Assembly (NCBI RefSeq): GCF_021568855.1
Contig: NZ_JAKGUG010000007.1
Location: forward strand, 94,638 to 143,335
Source of the DNA: Dethiosulfovibrio russensis
Lineage (GTDB): Bacteria > Synergistota > Synergistia > Synergistales > Dethiosulfovibrionaceae
Length of the DNA: 48,698 nucleotides
Direction: 5' to 3'
A program made the position numbers and the translations under genes. The notes beneath the pieces are model-generated. The model ran no database searches and was not told where the DNA came from. It saw nothing but the letters and a program-made list of their open reading frames with translations. How positions within the stretch are numbered: the stretch's first letter is position 1; each line of letters opens with the position of its first letter. Positions 26,801 through 34,284 of this stretch are shown in pieces.

Positions 26801-27466
26801 TTCCATCGAGAGGTCCTCCAGGCTTCCCGAACCGTCCAGCCCGGGAGACAAGCTGCCTGAAAAGGAAATAGACCCTCCCACCCCGCGAATAGATGCGGCC
26901 GGAATCCTCACTCCCTCGGACAGATCGAGCTCGAAATCACCGTCCAGAGGCTCCCCGCGCCATGATCCCTGGACATGTCCGCTCCAGGACATTCCGTCGC
27001 CGACGGCTCTCAGCTCGGTCAAACTCCATCCCCCACCGTAGAGGGGACCGCAGTCCGACACAGTCACCAGACCTATCTCAAGGGGAACCTCTTCGTCACC
27101 ACTGTCGGTTTCGGGAACAAGACCGTGAAGCAGCATCTCCTCAACCCTAACGCCCTCCACCTCCAGGGAAGCCAGCCTTACCCTGCCGCTCAGCAGAGAC
27201 TTGATATCCGGCTTGCCTATGACGGATCGGACCGTCGCAACCGTGACCCCCGATCGGTCCATAAGCCGAAGAGAGGCGATACGGTAGCCGCTGAAGGGAT
27301 TCCCGTCGATAGACCCTATCGACAGGGAGGCCCCTCCCATCGAGGCGACCCCATCTTGGATTCCCCTATCTATCAGATCGACGATCTTGGCTCCACCCCA
27401 TCTGAACGCCAATATCGCCAGAAGAATAACCCCTGCCAAAAAGGAGAAATATATCCTTTTTTTCAT
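23897..27466 (-). CDS. AsmA/TamB-like envelope protein, 1189 aa
   Basis: Very long protein with one N-terminal TM anchor (residues about 4-24), then ~1100 residues of repeating short beta-strands rich in Gly, Ser, Leu and Asp (for example GSLSGLDGSVLFG, SLSGAVPLAVG). The C-terminal part is VGGGWDSPVISDLKIG followed by a Gly-rich tail. This is the layout of AsmA-like proteins (TamB, YhdP, YdbH), which form hydrophobic grooves bridging inner and outer membranes and move phospholipids or help insert outer-membrane proteins. No bamA/tamA partner is next to it. Its presence argues for a diderm host. The exact subfamily is unresolved. Confidence 0.75.
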   Translation of the reverse strand: MKKRIYFSFLAGVILLAILAFRWGGAKIVDLIDRGIQDGVASMGGASLSIGSIDGNPFSGYRIASLRLMDRSGVTVATVRSVIGKPDIKSLLSGRVRLASLEVEGVRVEEMLLHGLVPETDSGDEEVPLEIGLVTVSDCGPLYGGGWSLTELRAVGDGMSWSGHVQGSWRGEPLDGDFELDLSEGVRIPAASIRGVGGSISFSGSLSPGLDGSGSLEDLSMERLGGILPSLEKSAVRGRANLRYRLFGTLSSPVLSGDLHFSEGGLGELPLPNVRGDLGFSDGELSLSSCRIELGEGTLSGDLSVGLASDDLPIQVDLVATDVDLSSFSEELKDKAVSLDVGFLSIALKGPAASPVGEMSFRKVRALKNGRGLTDISGKVSIKKDRGLDVLVRSPLAGGKLSVEGAVDLSGGSVDLSALADKVDLSELASLTGNRLSNVEGKIGAEVKVFGPMGAPSAEGRIFSDKLAVSGGSLGRTEGSFRYDKGLLRIISLSSAIGSGKVTGEGTVDLEKGPSIRLDGKLSGISGASLEKAFPAAGGNMPEGVLDGSWSYRSKGSGGLLNMDLRSGKLVFVEVFPFMNLEAKVSLEGERLKIDKVEAGLYGGRLSLSGAVPLAVGDMAVKGSLSGLDGSVLFGAMGGLEATGKIDGEFSLSGSYSSPRLDFSARTDRLDLESLPLEKLSLSLKSGKDRIDASLKGLMGGFPLKGGGWVRLPSGKDVGALDLEASVRGLDIRSIMPKDIEMGGTLFGKIHLLGPLDKPKLYAQGKAPRLQVGNMAFASVDLGGFLGRDDDLSFQASSLFGDRRVQASCDVKPYDSGWGLEFDASGGDVLLSSLAPNLEGVVDGRVDLNMSGSWKDGKVSASGNASSRELSTHGVKIRSVSLPLKVDGPSLKVSGGKAEMYGGRGDVDLSVDLTRNSWKGKVEVKGIDVKPLLEDGADLPGTISGDADLKLDLSGVAGRAFLFNVTGFLRGRSVELIDFSVLTPVTKGAPLRIKDLAASFNIDGQELYILPGSRASAWPGDDFYRYLDVSGSAWRSESNSMGDKRESLDLSCSGEVNLKALNALLGAMRSLLEATIENIKDPRSLATDLLAGIVGGYSAKDFREISLHVGGGWDSPVISDLKIGEKGGLGGLGTGLPTNGKGGETKIRIQIDIPTGEGGGEETDAGDQVKQQILENLLKQVIGDQDTTE

Positions 27467-27484
27467 CTTTCTACCCCCAATTTT

Positions 27485-27565
27485 TGTGGATATAGTGGAT
27501 AACCCTGTGGATAACCGGTGAAAACCCCCGTGGATTAGCGTTGGAAAAGATGTTATCCACTATAT
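27485..27565. promoter_or_regulatory. Cluster of DnaA-box-like sequences
   Basis: Five 9-mers resembling the DnaA box TTATCCACA lie within about 80 bp: TGTGGATAT (27485), AGTGGATAA (27494), a perfect TGTGGATAA (27506), CGTGGATTA (27529, weaker), and TTATCCACT (27553). The second and last lie in a 14-bp perfect inverted repeat, ATATAGTGGATAAC (27490-27503) and GTTATCCACTATAT (27552-27565). They fill the gap between two minus-strand genes. This may be a replication-control or DnaA-regulated site. A full origin is doubtful, since the gap is only about 93 bp. Confidence 0.55.
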
Positions 27566-28330
27566 ATGGCGAGAAGGAGAGATCTGGATGGCCGATCCGA
27601 TCGAGATCTCCGCACCATGGTACCCAGCCATAACCTTTCCTACCACCCTTATCTCCGCCCCTTCAAAGAGGTAATCGGGCAAGACACCTCGAAAGACCTC
27701 TTTTCTCACGGTAACGGAGAATCCCCTCTCCGAGGAACATATCCTCCACAGGGAAGGGCCGTCGAAAATTCGAGAAATCCTCATTTTGACACCGACGAAG
27801 TGCCCCCTCAAGGAGGTCAGCTCCGATTTTATCTGTCCAGGCGAAAAAGGCCTGGAATCGGCGAGTCCCCAGAACCCGGCACCCTTCGAGCAAGCCTCCG
27901 CCAAGGCCAGCTCCACCCTGTCAACATAGGTCAACTCGTCTCCCATCAAAAGAGGTTGAGCCAAACCGAGACGACATAGCTCCTCGGACAGCAGCCGGTC
28001 CTCTTTGCCGTCGCTATACCACAGGTGGGCCAAGGTCCTTCCGTAACGGTCCACTCCGGCGGTCTCCAAAACGACTGCCTTTCCTAAAACCATGGACTCG
28101 GCGACCTTCATGGCCTCCAGCCCGAACTCTTCTTGCCCTCTGACGGGATGGTGAAGCTCGGGGGTATCCACCAAGAGACAGCGAACCCTCAGCTTTCGGC
28201 GCTCGCACATAACGTCGAAGGTATCCCCGTCCAAAACCGATGCGACCTGACCTCGAAGGATCGCACCTTCCGAGGAAAAGGCGGATAATATCAGAAACAT
28301 AGACAGGACAAGCGACGATCGGCCTCTCAA
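27560..28330 (-). CDS. Secreted thermonuclease-family protein (SNase-like)
   Basis: Exported protein of 256 aa. A signal peptide (RGRSSLVLSMFLILSAF) is followed by a staphylococcal-nuclease-like OB-fold (about residues 26-150) with VLDGDTFDV, LRVRCLLVDTPEL (the Arg and Asp of the active site) and DRYGRTLAHLWY. It would cleave DNA or RNA outside the cytoplasm with Ca2+. The C-terminal ~100 residues form a second OB-like part (RISRIFDGPSLWRI, GAEIRVVGKVMAGYHGAEI) not found in short nucleases. The start chosen is the TTG at 28330, with GGAGGTG 7 nt upstream. The reading frame is open to 28405, but without Shine-Dalgarno. Confidence 0.82.
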   Translation of the reverse strand: MRGRSSLVLSMFLILSAFSSEGAILRGQVASVLDGDTFDVMCERRKLRVRCLLVDTPELHHPVRGQEEFGLEAMKVAESMVLGKAVVLETAGVDRYGRTLAHLWYSDGKEDRLLSEELCRLGLAQPLLMGDELTYVDRVELALAEACSKGAGFWGLADSRPFSPGQIKSELTSLRGHFVGVKMRISRIFDGPSLWRICSSERGFSVTVRKEVFRGVLPDYLFEGAEIRVVGKVMAGYHGAEISIGSAIQISPSRHI

Positions 28331-28501
28331 GGAAGACCACCTCCGGCAAATATAATACATTATGGGAGGGCTGGAGTATATAAGGTCAGTAAAAATCAAG
28401 CTCAACGTACCCTTTCAACCTGGATCTACATGGGATAAGCTATCCTTGAAGCCGCTTATCGAGCGAAAAGAAGGGCTACTACCGAAAAAGGAGGACCCGA
28501 G

Positions 28502-29611
28502 ATGATCGACAAAGACAGGCTCCTTAAGAGCTTCATCGAGTTGGCCCGCGTTACCGCTCCTTCGGGACGGGAAGGGGCCATGGGAAAGACGCTTATTCGG
28601 CGACTTAAAAACCTGGGTTTGGATGTGTCGGTGGACGACAGCGCCGATAAAACCGGAGGCGAACAGGGAAATATAGTGGCACGATTGGATCCCTCGGAGG
28701 GAAGGGAAGACTGGATAGCCCTGACGGCCCACATGGATACGGTGCCGCTCTCCCACCCCACCAGGCCTATAGTAAGAAACGGGGTAGTCTACTCCGACGG
28801 CACGACCGTCCTTGGAGCGGACGACAGAGCGGGAATAGCTTCAATTCTAGAGGCAATAGAGGTATTAAAAAAAGACGGATCCGACCATCCGGGAATTGAG
28901 GTTATCTTTACCGTATCGGAGGAGGTGGGTCTTTTGGGATCCAAGGCGTTGGATCTCTCGAAGCTAAAATCCTCCATGGCCTTCGTCTTCGACAGCTCTA
29001 CCGAGCCGGGATCGATAATAACCACCGCCCCCTTCGCCACCTCGATAACCTGGACCGTAATAGGACTGGCGGCCCACGCCGGGGTGGCTCCGGAAAAGGG
29101 CATCAACGCCATACAGGCGGCATCCAGAGGAATAGCCTCCCTAAGAATCGGTCGTATCGACGAGGAGACCACCGCCAACGTGGGGACGATCAAGGGGGGG
29201 CACGCCATCAACGTGGTCTGCGACAGGGTTGAGATCAAAGCGGAGGCCAGGTCCCTCAAGGAGGACAAGCTGAAGAGGCAGGTTCTGGAAATGAGGACGA
29301 CCATGAAACGGGCGATCGCGGAATACGGGGCAACCCTGGAGGAAAAGGTGGCGGAAAAATACCCGGGATACTTTCTTACGGCCAATGCCCCCGTAGTCGT
29401 AAAGGCGGTAGAGGCGGTCAAAGCAGCCCGACTGATACCAAAGATCACCTCTACAGGAGGAGGCAGCGACGCCAACGTGCTCAACTACGGAGGGTTGCCG
29501 TCGGTGAACCTCGGCCTGGGATATCAGAGAGCCCACACCAACGAGGAATCGCTGGAGATATCGAAACTGGAGACCATGGCGAAGGTGGCCTTGGAGATAG
29601 TCCGATCCTAA
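28502..29611 (+). CDS. M20-family peptidase (PepT-like, peptidase T-related)
   Basis: Cytosolic di-zinc aminopeptidase of 369 aa. Metal-binding motifs in order: TAHMDTVPL, GADDRAGIASILEAIEVL, VSEEVGLLGSKALDL, FDSS and, near the C-terminus, AHTNEESLEI. A lid domain with AAHAGVAPEKGINAI and GHAINVVCDRVEIKAEARS sits between. This matches the peptidase T-like (PepT-2) group that trims tripeptides. AAAGGAGG precedes the ATG at 28502. It fits a peptide-fermenting lifestyle together with the C69 dipeptidase and OPT transporter further along. Confidence 0.9.
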   Translation: MIDKDRLLKSFIELARVTAPSGREGAMGKTLIRRLKNLGLDVSVDDSADKTGGEQGNIVARLDPSEGREDWIALTAHMDTVPLSHPTRPIVRNGVVYSDGTTVLGADDRAGIASILEAIEVLKKDGSDHPGIEVIFTVSEEVGLLGSKALDLSKLKSSMAFVFDSSTEPGSIITTAPFATSITWTVIGLAAHAGVAPEKGINAIQAASRGIASLRIGRIDEETTANVGTIKGGHAINVVCDRVEIKAEARSLKEDKLKRQVLEMRTTMKRAIAEYGATLEEKVAEKYPGYFLTANAPVVVKAVEAVKAARLIPKITSTGGGSDANVLNYGGLPSVNLGLGYQRAHTNEESLEISKLETMAKVALEIVRS

Positions 29612-29685
29612 CCCAGAAGAAGGCTTTTAGCTACTCAAAAGAGTCTCTAAAGAACGACCTTTACTGACCAATGTACATAAAAACC

Positions 29686-29714
29686 TTGCCCTTCAAGGCT
29701 TGGAGCTCTATACT
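29686..29714 (+). promoter_or_regulatory. Likely promoter of the 37-aa membrane protein and AbrB-family gene
   Basis: TTGCCC (29686-29691), 17 nt, and TATACT (29709-29714) lie 43 bp upstream of the small ORF start. It supports the view that the small ORF is the first gene of a transcript. Confidence 0.5.
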
Positions 29715-29756
29715 GGTCTGAAGCGATGACGATGTCACATGGAAGGAGGGGTCGCT

Positions 29757-29870
29757 TTGTCGGCTTTCAATTTCGTAGTAGCCTATCTCATACTGTCGGC
29801 CTGCGTGCTCTGGAGGAAAGAGATCCTTCAGAAATACAGGACTATTCGACAGAACGCACATCAGACCTAG
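29757..29870 (+). CDS. Small single-pass membrane protein, 37 aa
   Basis: Short ORF starting with TTG at 29757, 7 nt after a strong GGAAGGAGG. The product has one hydrophobic segment (FNFVVAYLILSACVLWR), then a positively charged tail (KEILQKYRTIRQ), a positive-inside layout placing the tail in the cytoplasm. A promoter-like sequence lies upstream and an AbrB-family membrane protein gene starts 78 bp downstream on the same strand. The in-frame ATG at 29739 is less likely, because the Shine-Dalgarno lies inside it. The function is unknown; it could be an accessory of the next gene product. Confidence 0.5.
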   Translation: MSAFNFVVAYLILSACVLWRKEILQKYRTIRQNAHQT

Positions 29871-29948
29871 AGAAATACCGTACTTCACGAGGGGGCCTCT
29901 GAAACGGGAGCCCCCTCCCCTGTTTTTGACCTAGGAGGGTTCGCCGAT

Positions 29949-30437
29949 ATGAACCACGTTTTCATGGTATGGGGGGCCGTAGCCTTGGGGGGCTTGATAG
30001 GCCATCTCTGCCGGATGCCGTCGGGAATAATGGTCGGAGGTATGATCGCCGGACTGGCGGTCAAGATTGCCTTCGCTCCCGACATGGAAAGCTCCAGATG
30101 GCTCAGCGCAATATCCCAGCTTCTAGTGGCCGGAGCCATAGTCTTCAACTCCGACGTAAGCTCGGTCAAGAGCCTTCCGGGAATGATACCTGTGGCCATG
30201 GGCTACTCGGTAGTGATGTTGGGGTTCGGCGTATTGGTGGCACTTGTCCTGTCTCGATTTTTCGGCATGGACATTCTGACCTCCCTTTTCGCATCCTCCC
30301 CGGGAGGGCTCTCCGGACTTGGACTGGCAGCGACCGAGAGCGAGGCCAACGCTCCGCTTGCCTTGCTCTTTCACGTCAGCAGGATAACGCTGGTACTCAT
30401 GGTGGTACCTCTGCTGGCCCGCTACCTGAGCAGATAA
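29949..30437 (+). CDS. Half-length AbrB-family membrane protein
   Basis: Membrane protein of 162 aa with about five TM helices. The pattern (VALGGLIGHLCRMPSGIMVGG, SSPGGLSGLGLAATE, and LLFHVSRITLVLMVVPL) is one repeat of the AbrB/putative ammonia monooxygenase family, whose usual members have two such repeats in ~350 aa. As a single repeat it would have to dimerise or pair with another half. AGGAGG precedes the ATG at 29949. It is followed by a clear terminator. The substrate and function of the family are unproven. Confidence 0.75.
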   Translation: MNHVFMVWGAVALGGLIGHLCRMPSGIMVGGMIAGLAVKIAFAPDMESSRWLSAISQLLVAGAIVFNSDVSSVKSLPGMIPVAMGYSVVMLGFGVLVALVLSRFFGMDILTSLFASSPGGLSGLGLAATESEANAPLALLFHVSRITLVLMVVPLLARYLSR

Positions 30438-30453
30438 CAGACGAAAGCAGTCT

Positions 30454-30486
30454 AAGACCTCGTTTGACAGAACGAGGTCTTTTTTG
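30454..30486 (+). terminator. Terminator of the AbrB-family gene
   Basis: An 11-bp stem AAGACCTCGTT/AACGAGGTCTT (30454-30464 with 30471-30481) with a 6-nt loop is followed by five further Ts. Confidence 0.85.
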
Positions 30487-30502
30487 ACGTTCAAAAAAAC
30501 TG

Positions 30503-30547
30503 TTGATCAGCGCAGCCACGCTGGGGTAGGACGCAAATCCCAGTCAA
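30503..30547 (+). other. Possible structured leader RNA upstream of the chemoreceptor gene
   Basis: Predicted pairing by eye: TTGAT (30503) with GTCAA (30543-30547, one G-U) encloses two hairpins, CAGCG-CAGCCA-CGCTG and GGG-TAGGACGCAAAT-CCC. The loop contains GGACGCAAA, which recalls the GGGACGCAAAGCC strand of c-di-GMP-I (GEMM) riboswitches, often found before chemoreceptor genes. The other GEMM parts, notably the tetraloop-receptor arm, are not recognisable. It lies about 115 bp before the chemoreceptor start. Low confidence. Confidence 0.25.
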
Positions 30548-30660
30548 TTGATGCGAAATACCTATACATAATAATCCGAATACCTCTCTAGCCTCCCCCC
30601 TCTTTTGGCAATATAATTTTAAAAAGGGTGGATTATGCAAAAACAAGGAGGGGGATCAAC

Positions 30661-32673
30661 ATGAACACACTTAAGGGGAGACTAATAGCGGTGTTCGTCC
30701 TTACGGGGCTCATAGGCCTTGGAACCCTGGGGATATTGGCCATTCAGAGGTCCGGAACGGCTCTGACCGCCGCAGCGGAAAAAGAGGGAATAGCCCTGAC
30801 CAGCTCGGTAGGGGAGATGATCGACAGCTACATCAAATCTGAGGTAGCTGCAGTGGATCTGCTGGCATCCAGCGTCAGCATGAGATCCATGAACTGGGAG
30901 ACCCAGAAAACGTTCATAGAACAAGTCGATATAAACGTAACGGGGATACAGGAAATCTGGGTGGTGGACGAAAAAGGACAGGCCCGTTATCTGGACGGGA
31001 CCACCCTGGATCTCGAAAACAGAGACTACGTCAAGGAGGCCCTTTCGACCGGCAAGACCACTTTGAGCGATCCCGTAAAGTCTAAGAAAACCGGAGAGAT
31101 GGTCATAGTTGTGGCCAGTCCCATTTTCGAGGACGGCAAGTCCAGGCCGTCGGCGCTTCTCTGCGGGAGGATACCTCTGAAATCGCTCCAGAAAACGGTC
31201 GATAAGTACAGCTGGGGACAAACCGGTTACATCTTCGCCATAGACAGAAAGGGTATCGTGGTTCTCCACCCTAACGAAGAGCACCAGGGAACTTTGAACG
31301 CATCGGTCGAGAGCAAAGCCATTCCGGCAGAGCTTGTCGAAATAGTGAAAAAAGGTATGAGAGGAGAAAGTGGCGTAGAAGGCTATCCCTTCGAGGGCAA
31401 GGAAAAGCTGGCGGCCTACGCACCTTCTGAGTTCACCGGCTGGCTGATCTTCTCGTCGGCCTATCTGGACGAGTTCACGGCCCCGGTGATTCGAATGAGA
31501 AACACCATAGCCCTGATCACATTAGGACTGATCCTGGCGATAGCGGTGGTATCGTTCTTCATAGCAAGATCCATAGCCACCCCTGTGGAAAAGGCCGTAC
31601 AGGCCATGGGCAAGATAGCGAAGGGCGACCTCGACGTAACGATAGAGGACCGCTCCAGCATAAAGGAACTCAAACAGCTCAGACAGGCTGTGGACGCAAT
31701 GACGTCCGAGGTATCGTCGGCGCTATCGGTGGTGAACGAGAGCGCAAGAACCGTTCTCGACAGGGCCCAGGACGTCAACGCCGCCGTCGAGGAGGCCAAC
31801 GCCACCTCCGATCAGATCCTGGAGCAGACCGTCAGAGGCAACGAGATGGCCCAGAACACCGCCTCAGCGGTGGAACAGACCAACGCCAGCATATCGGAGG
31901 TAGCGGAGGGAGCCCAGTCGGGAGCCCAGAACGCGGTGGAAGCCGGCGAGGCTGCGGAGAACACCTCCCACGAGGCGGAGAAGGGCACTAAGGCTCTCAA
32001 CGCAATGGTATCCGTCATAGACGACGTCTCCTCCGCCGGGACCAAGGTCGGGGACGCCATAAAGAGCCTGGACGATTCGGTGGACTCCATCGGCCAGTTC
32101 GTGACGACGATCACCACCATAGCGGATCAGACGAACCTTTTGGCCCTCAACGCCGCGATAGAGGCGGCCAGGGCTGGAGAGCACGGCAGAGGATTCGCCG
32201 TGGTCGCCGAGGAGGTTAGAAAGCTGGCGGAGGAGAGCAACAAGGCGGCCCAGAACGTGGGCACCCTCATCCAGGAGATAATAAGCAGAACCAAGACGGC
32301 CGCTTCGGACCAGGAGAGATCGGCCACCCTGATAGGAGAATTGGTCAAGCGGACCAACGAAACCAAGGAAGTCTTCACCCAGGTGGTCGTGAGGATGAAC
32401 GGCATAACCGAGAACGTCCAGTCCATAGCGGCGGCGGCGGAGGAACAGTCGGCCAGCACCCAGGAGATGGCCTCCGGAGTGGAGCACATATCGACCAACA
32501 CGAAAAACATAGCGGAAGCCTTGAAATCCATCACCCACGGCATGGAGGAAGAGAGCCAGGCTCTGGAGATGATGGCTCGTTCGGCGGAGGAACTGGTCTC
32601 CCTGAGCGACGACATGGAGAAGGCGGTAGCCCACTTCCGTCTGAGATCCCAGAGAGCTCTGGACGTAAAGTAG
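30661..32673 (+). CDS. Methyl-accepting chemotaxis protein (dCache_1-type)
   Basis: Transmembrane chemoreceptor of 670 aa. TM1 is at about residues 9-28. The periplasmic dCache domain (about 35-275) includes [27 protein letters not shown] and [23 protein letters not shown]2 is at about 280-302, followed by HAMP and the coiled coil with tip [20 protein letters not shown] near residue 495. Start at the ATG at 30661, with AAGGAGGGGG upstream; the frame is open a further 11 codons without support. Monocistronic, with a possible structured leader. The ligand is unknown. Confidence 0.95.
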   Translation: MNTLKGRLIAVFVLTGLIGLGTLGILAIQRSGTALTAAAEKEGIALTSSVGEMIDSYIKSEVAAVDLLASSVSMRSMNWETQKTFIEQVDINVTGIQEIWVVDEKGQARYLDGTTLDLENRDYVKEALSTGKTTLSDPVKSKKTGEMVIVVASPIFEDGKSRPSALLCGRIPLKSLQKTVDKYSWGQTGYIFAIDRKGIVVLHPNEEHQGTLNASVESKAIPAELVEIVKKGMRGESGVEGYPFEGKEKLAAYAPSEFTGWLIFSSAYLDEFTAPVIRMRNTIALITLGLILAIAVVSFFIARSIATPVEKAVQAMGKIAKGDLDVTIEDRSSIKELKQLRQAVDAMTSEVSSALSVVNESARTVLDRAQDVNAAVEEANATSDQILEQTVRGNEMAQNTASAVEQTNASISEVAEGAQSGAQNAVEAGEAAENTSHEAEKGTKALNAMVSVIDDVSSAGTKVGDAIKSLDDSVDSIGQFVTTITTIADQTNLLALNAAIEAARAGEHGRGFAVVAEEVRKLAEESNKAAQNVGTLIQEIISRTKTAASDQERSATLIGELVKRTNETKEVFTQVVVRMNGITENVQSIAAAAEEQSASTQEMASGVEHISTNTKNIAEALKSITHGMEEESQALEMMARSAEELVSLSDDMEKAVAHFRLRSQRALDVK

Positions 32674-32693
32674 TTAAAGCAGCTAAAAAGGCG

Positions 32694-32730
32694 AAGAGGC
32701 CGGATTCCCAGAGGAATCCGGCCTCTTTAT
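32694..32730. terminator. Bidirectional terminator after the chemoreceptor gene
   Basis: A perfect 15-bp stem AAGAGGCCGGATTCC/GGAATCCGGCCTCTT (32694-32708 with 32713-32727), loop CAGA, then TTAT. It lies between convergent genes and can serve both. Confidence 0.88.
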
Positions 32731-32746
32731 TAACCGCCTCACGAAG

Positions 32747-33172
32747 CTACCACCAAGGTCTAAGTTTGCCGGTTATGCTGTCGACTACGTCTCTGGAACC
32801 GTGGATCAATATTCCCATGTAGTCGACGTCCTGTTCGTTCATTTCCTCCAAAGCCGTAGCCAGCTCGTCGTCTCCGGCGGTATCCAGCAATATGGAGGGG
32901 CAGTCTATGACGAGAAGCTCCGGAGTCTCCCGGGCCTTGTTCAAAGCCTCCCTGAGCTGGGCAACCTTTGCCTTGAACACCATCAGAGGATAGCGGGGCA
33001 AACCGCGATGCCTCACTCCCGATTTATCGGAAAGCCATTCCCTTCCCATGTGCTCCTCTCCGTGGAACCCCATGGAAGTGCCCAGATGAGCGGCAACCGT
33101 GAGGGCCACCCCTACCTTCAGCTTGGCGTTCAAGATCAAAACGGACTTTTTCTCTCGGTAATCGTAATCCAT
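32747..33172 (-). CDS. DUF2000-family protein
   Basis: Cytosolic protein of about 141 aa. The start KKSVLILNAKLKVGVALTVA, then AHLGTSMGF and an internal YPLMVFKA, match the DUF2000 family, which has a fold like peptidyl-tRNA hydrolase 2 and no proven function. A DCPSILLDTAGDDELATAL segment near residue 95 is acidic. The ATG at 33172 is preferred over the TTG at 33196. It lies behind the AIR-synthase-like gene on the same strand (81 bp) and may be the third gene of that operon. Confidence 0.7.
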   Translation of the reverse strand: MDYDYREKKSVLILNAKLKVGVALTVAAHLGTSMGFHGEEHMGREWLSDKSGVRHRGLPRYPLMVFKAKVAQLREALNKARETPELLVIDCPSILLDTAGDDELATALEEMNEQDVDYMGILIHGSRDVVDSITGKLRPWW

Positions 33173-33252
33173 GATCTGACGAATCTCCCCCTTCAAAGGC
33201 CGCGGCGGTACGAGGACCGCCGTTCCTATCCCCGTCCTTTCGGGGTACCTTA

Positions 33253-34284
33253 TCAGTGTACCAGCTTTTGCCGTTTCTCACAGGAGATATAGGCCTGAAG
33301 CCGGGCCAGTTCGTCGAAGTCGGGCTCGGGACCTTCGTAAAATCGATCTGCCGAAGGTGACGTTATCGTCACCCCCGTGCCTTTCTCCACCACTCCCACG
33401 GGATAAAGAGGTGCGATGGATTCGAGCTCCGCGCTGGCCCGTTCGACCGCTTCGCCTGGCAGGGTAACCACCAATGCCCCGGAGGAAATCATCCTCATGG
33501 GATCGAAGTCGAAGGCCCTGGAGAAACGCTCGACAGCCTCCGATATCGGCAAAGCGTCGCCGTCGATCCTAAAGGACATACCGGCTCCCTGGGCCATCTC
33601 GCACATAGCCTCAAGAACGCCCCCTCTGGTGGGATCGTGCATGGCCGTGGCCCCCAAAGAGGCCAGCTTGAGGGCCTCCTCCACGACGGAAAGCCTATCG
33701 GCCAGAGATCGGGCCTCGGCGATGTCCCCATCGGAAAGCCCTTTCGAGCGGCACTTCTCTGGGTAATCCCAGGCCAGTATGGCTGTGCCTTCAAGCCCTA
33801 CCCCGCGGGTGACGCATACGACGTCTCCCTCGGAGGCACCTCCGGTGGACACCATCTGTCCCGGCTCGGCGGAACCGAAGGCGGTCACTGCCGCCAGAGG
33901 ACGGGAGAGGGCCGAGGTGTAACCGCTATGGCCTCCCACTATGGTGACGGAGATTTCCTGGGCCGCCTTCACCGCGTCCTCCATTATGTCTTTAAGTATA
34001 TCCTCGTCGCCCTTGTCCGGAACCAGCACCAGCAGCTGGGCCCATCTGGGACGAATGCCTCCGGCGGCGATGTCGTTGCAGGCGACGTGAACCGCCAGAC
34101 GACCGAGCCCCTCGGAGGCTCCGACGATGGGATCCACGTGGGAGGCCACAAGACCGCTTCCGGTATCGACCAAGGCAATGTCCTCGCCGAAAAGGCTCCC
34201 CAACAGAACGGAGGGATCGCCAACCTGTAGAGAGAGAGGTCCGTAGACCGACCTCTCCATGGCAGAGCGTGAAAATTTGGACAT
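33253..34284 (-). CDS. AIR-synthase-related protein (HypE/ThiL superfamily)
   Basis: Cytosolic protein of 343 aa with the two-domain PurM/AIRS fold. N-terminal ATP and metal region: HVDPIVGASEGLGRLAVHVA, CNDIAAGGIRP, and VGGHSGY. C-terminal: HDPTRGGVLEAMCEMA, and ISSGALVVTLPG. These are the motifs of HypE-like proteins, but the C-terminal PRIC-type cysteine of true HypE is absent, and no hyp genes are near. The SelD catalytic Cys/Sec motif is absent too. The ATG at 34284 overlaps the radical SAM stop (TGATG) with GGGAG upstream. The 463-aa frame beyond it is a shadow. The substrate is unknown. Confidence 0.8.
   Translation of the reverse strand: MSKFSRSAMERSVYGPLSLQVGDPSVLLGSLFGEDIALVDTGSGLVASHVDPIVGASEGLGRLAVHVACNDIAAGGIRPRWAQLLVLVPDKGDEDILKDIMEDAVKAAQEISVTIVGGHSGYTSALSRPLAAVTAFGSAEPGQMVSTGGASEGDVVCVTRGVGLEGTAILAWDYPEKCRSKGLSDGDIAEARSLADRLSVVEEALKLASLGATAMHDPTRGGVLEAMCEMAQGAGMSFRIDGDALPISEAVERFSRAFDFDPMRMISSGALVVTLPGEAVERASAELESIAPLYPVGVVEKGTGVTITSPSADRFYEGPEPDFDELARLQAYISCEKRQKLVH

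Noticed and set aside
27467-27559. Definite chromosomal origin (oriC)
   Set aside because: The box cluster is real, but the gap is only ~93 bp, both flanking genes run the same way, and no dnaA, dnaN or other origin markers are nearby. Kept as a finding only.
29661-29888. A 75-codon minus-strand ORF
   Set aside because: No Shine-Dalgarno and no domain. The opposite strand carries a small ORF with a strong Shine-Dalgarno and TM segment, which explains the open frame better.
30503-30547. Bona fide c-di-GMP-I riboswitch
   Set aside because: Only GGACGCAAA matches. The GAAA tetraloop hairpin and its receptor arm are missing, so it is listed only as a possible structured leader.
33253-34284. Selenophosphate synthetase (SelD)
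   Set aside because: The AIRS fold fits, but the N-terminal Cys/Sec-containing catalytic loop of SelD is absent, and no in-frame TGA suggests selenocysteine.
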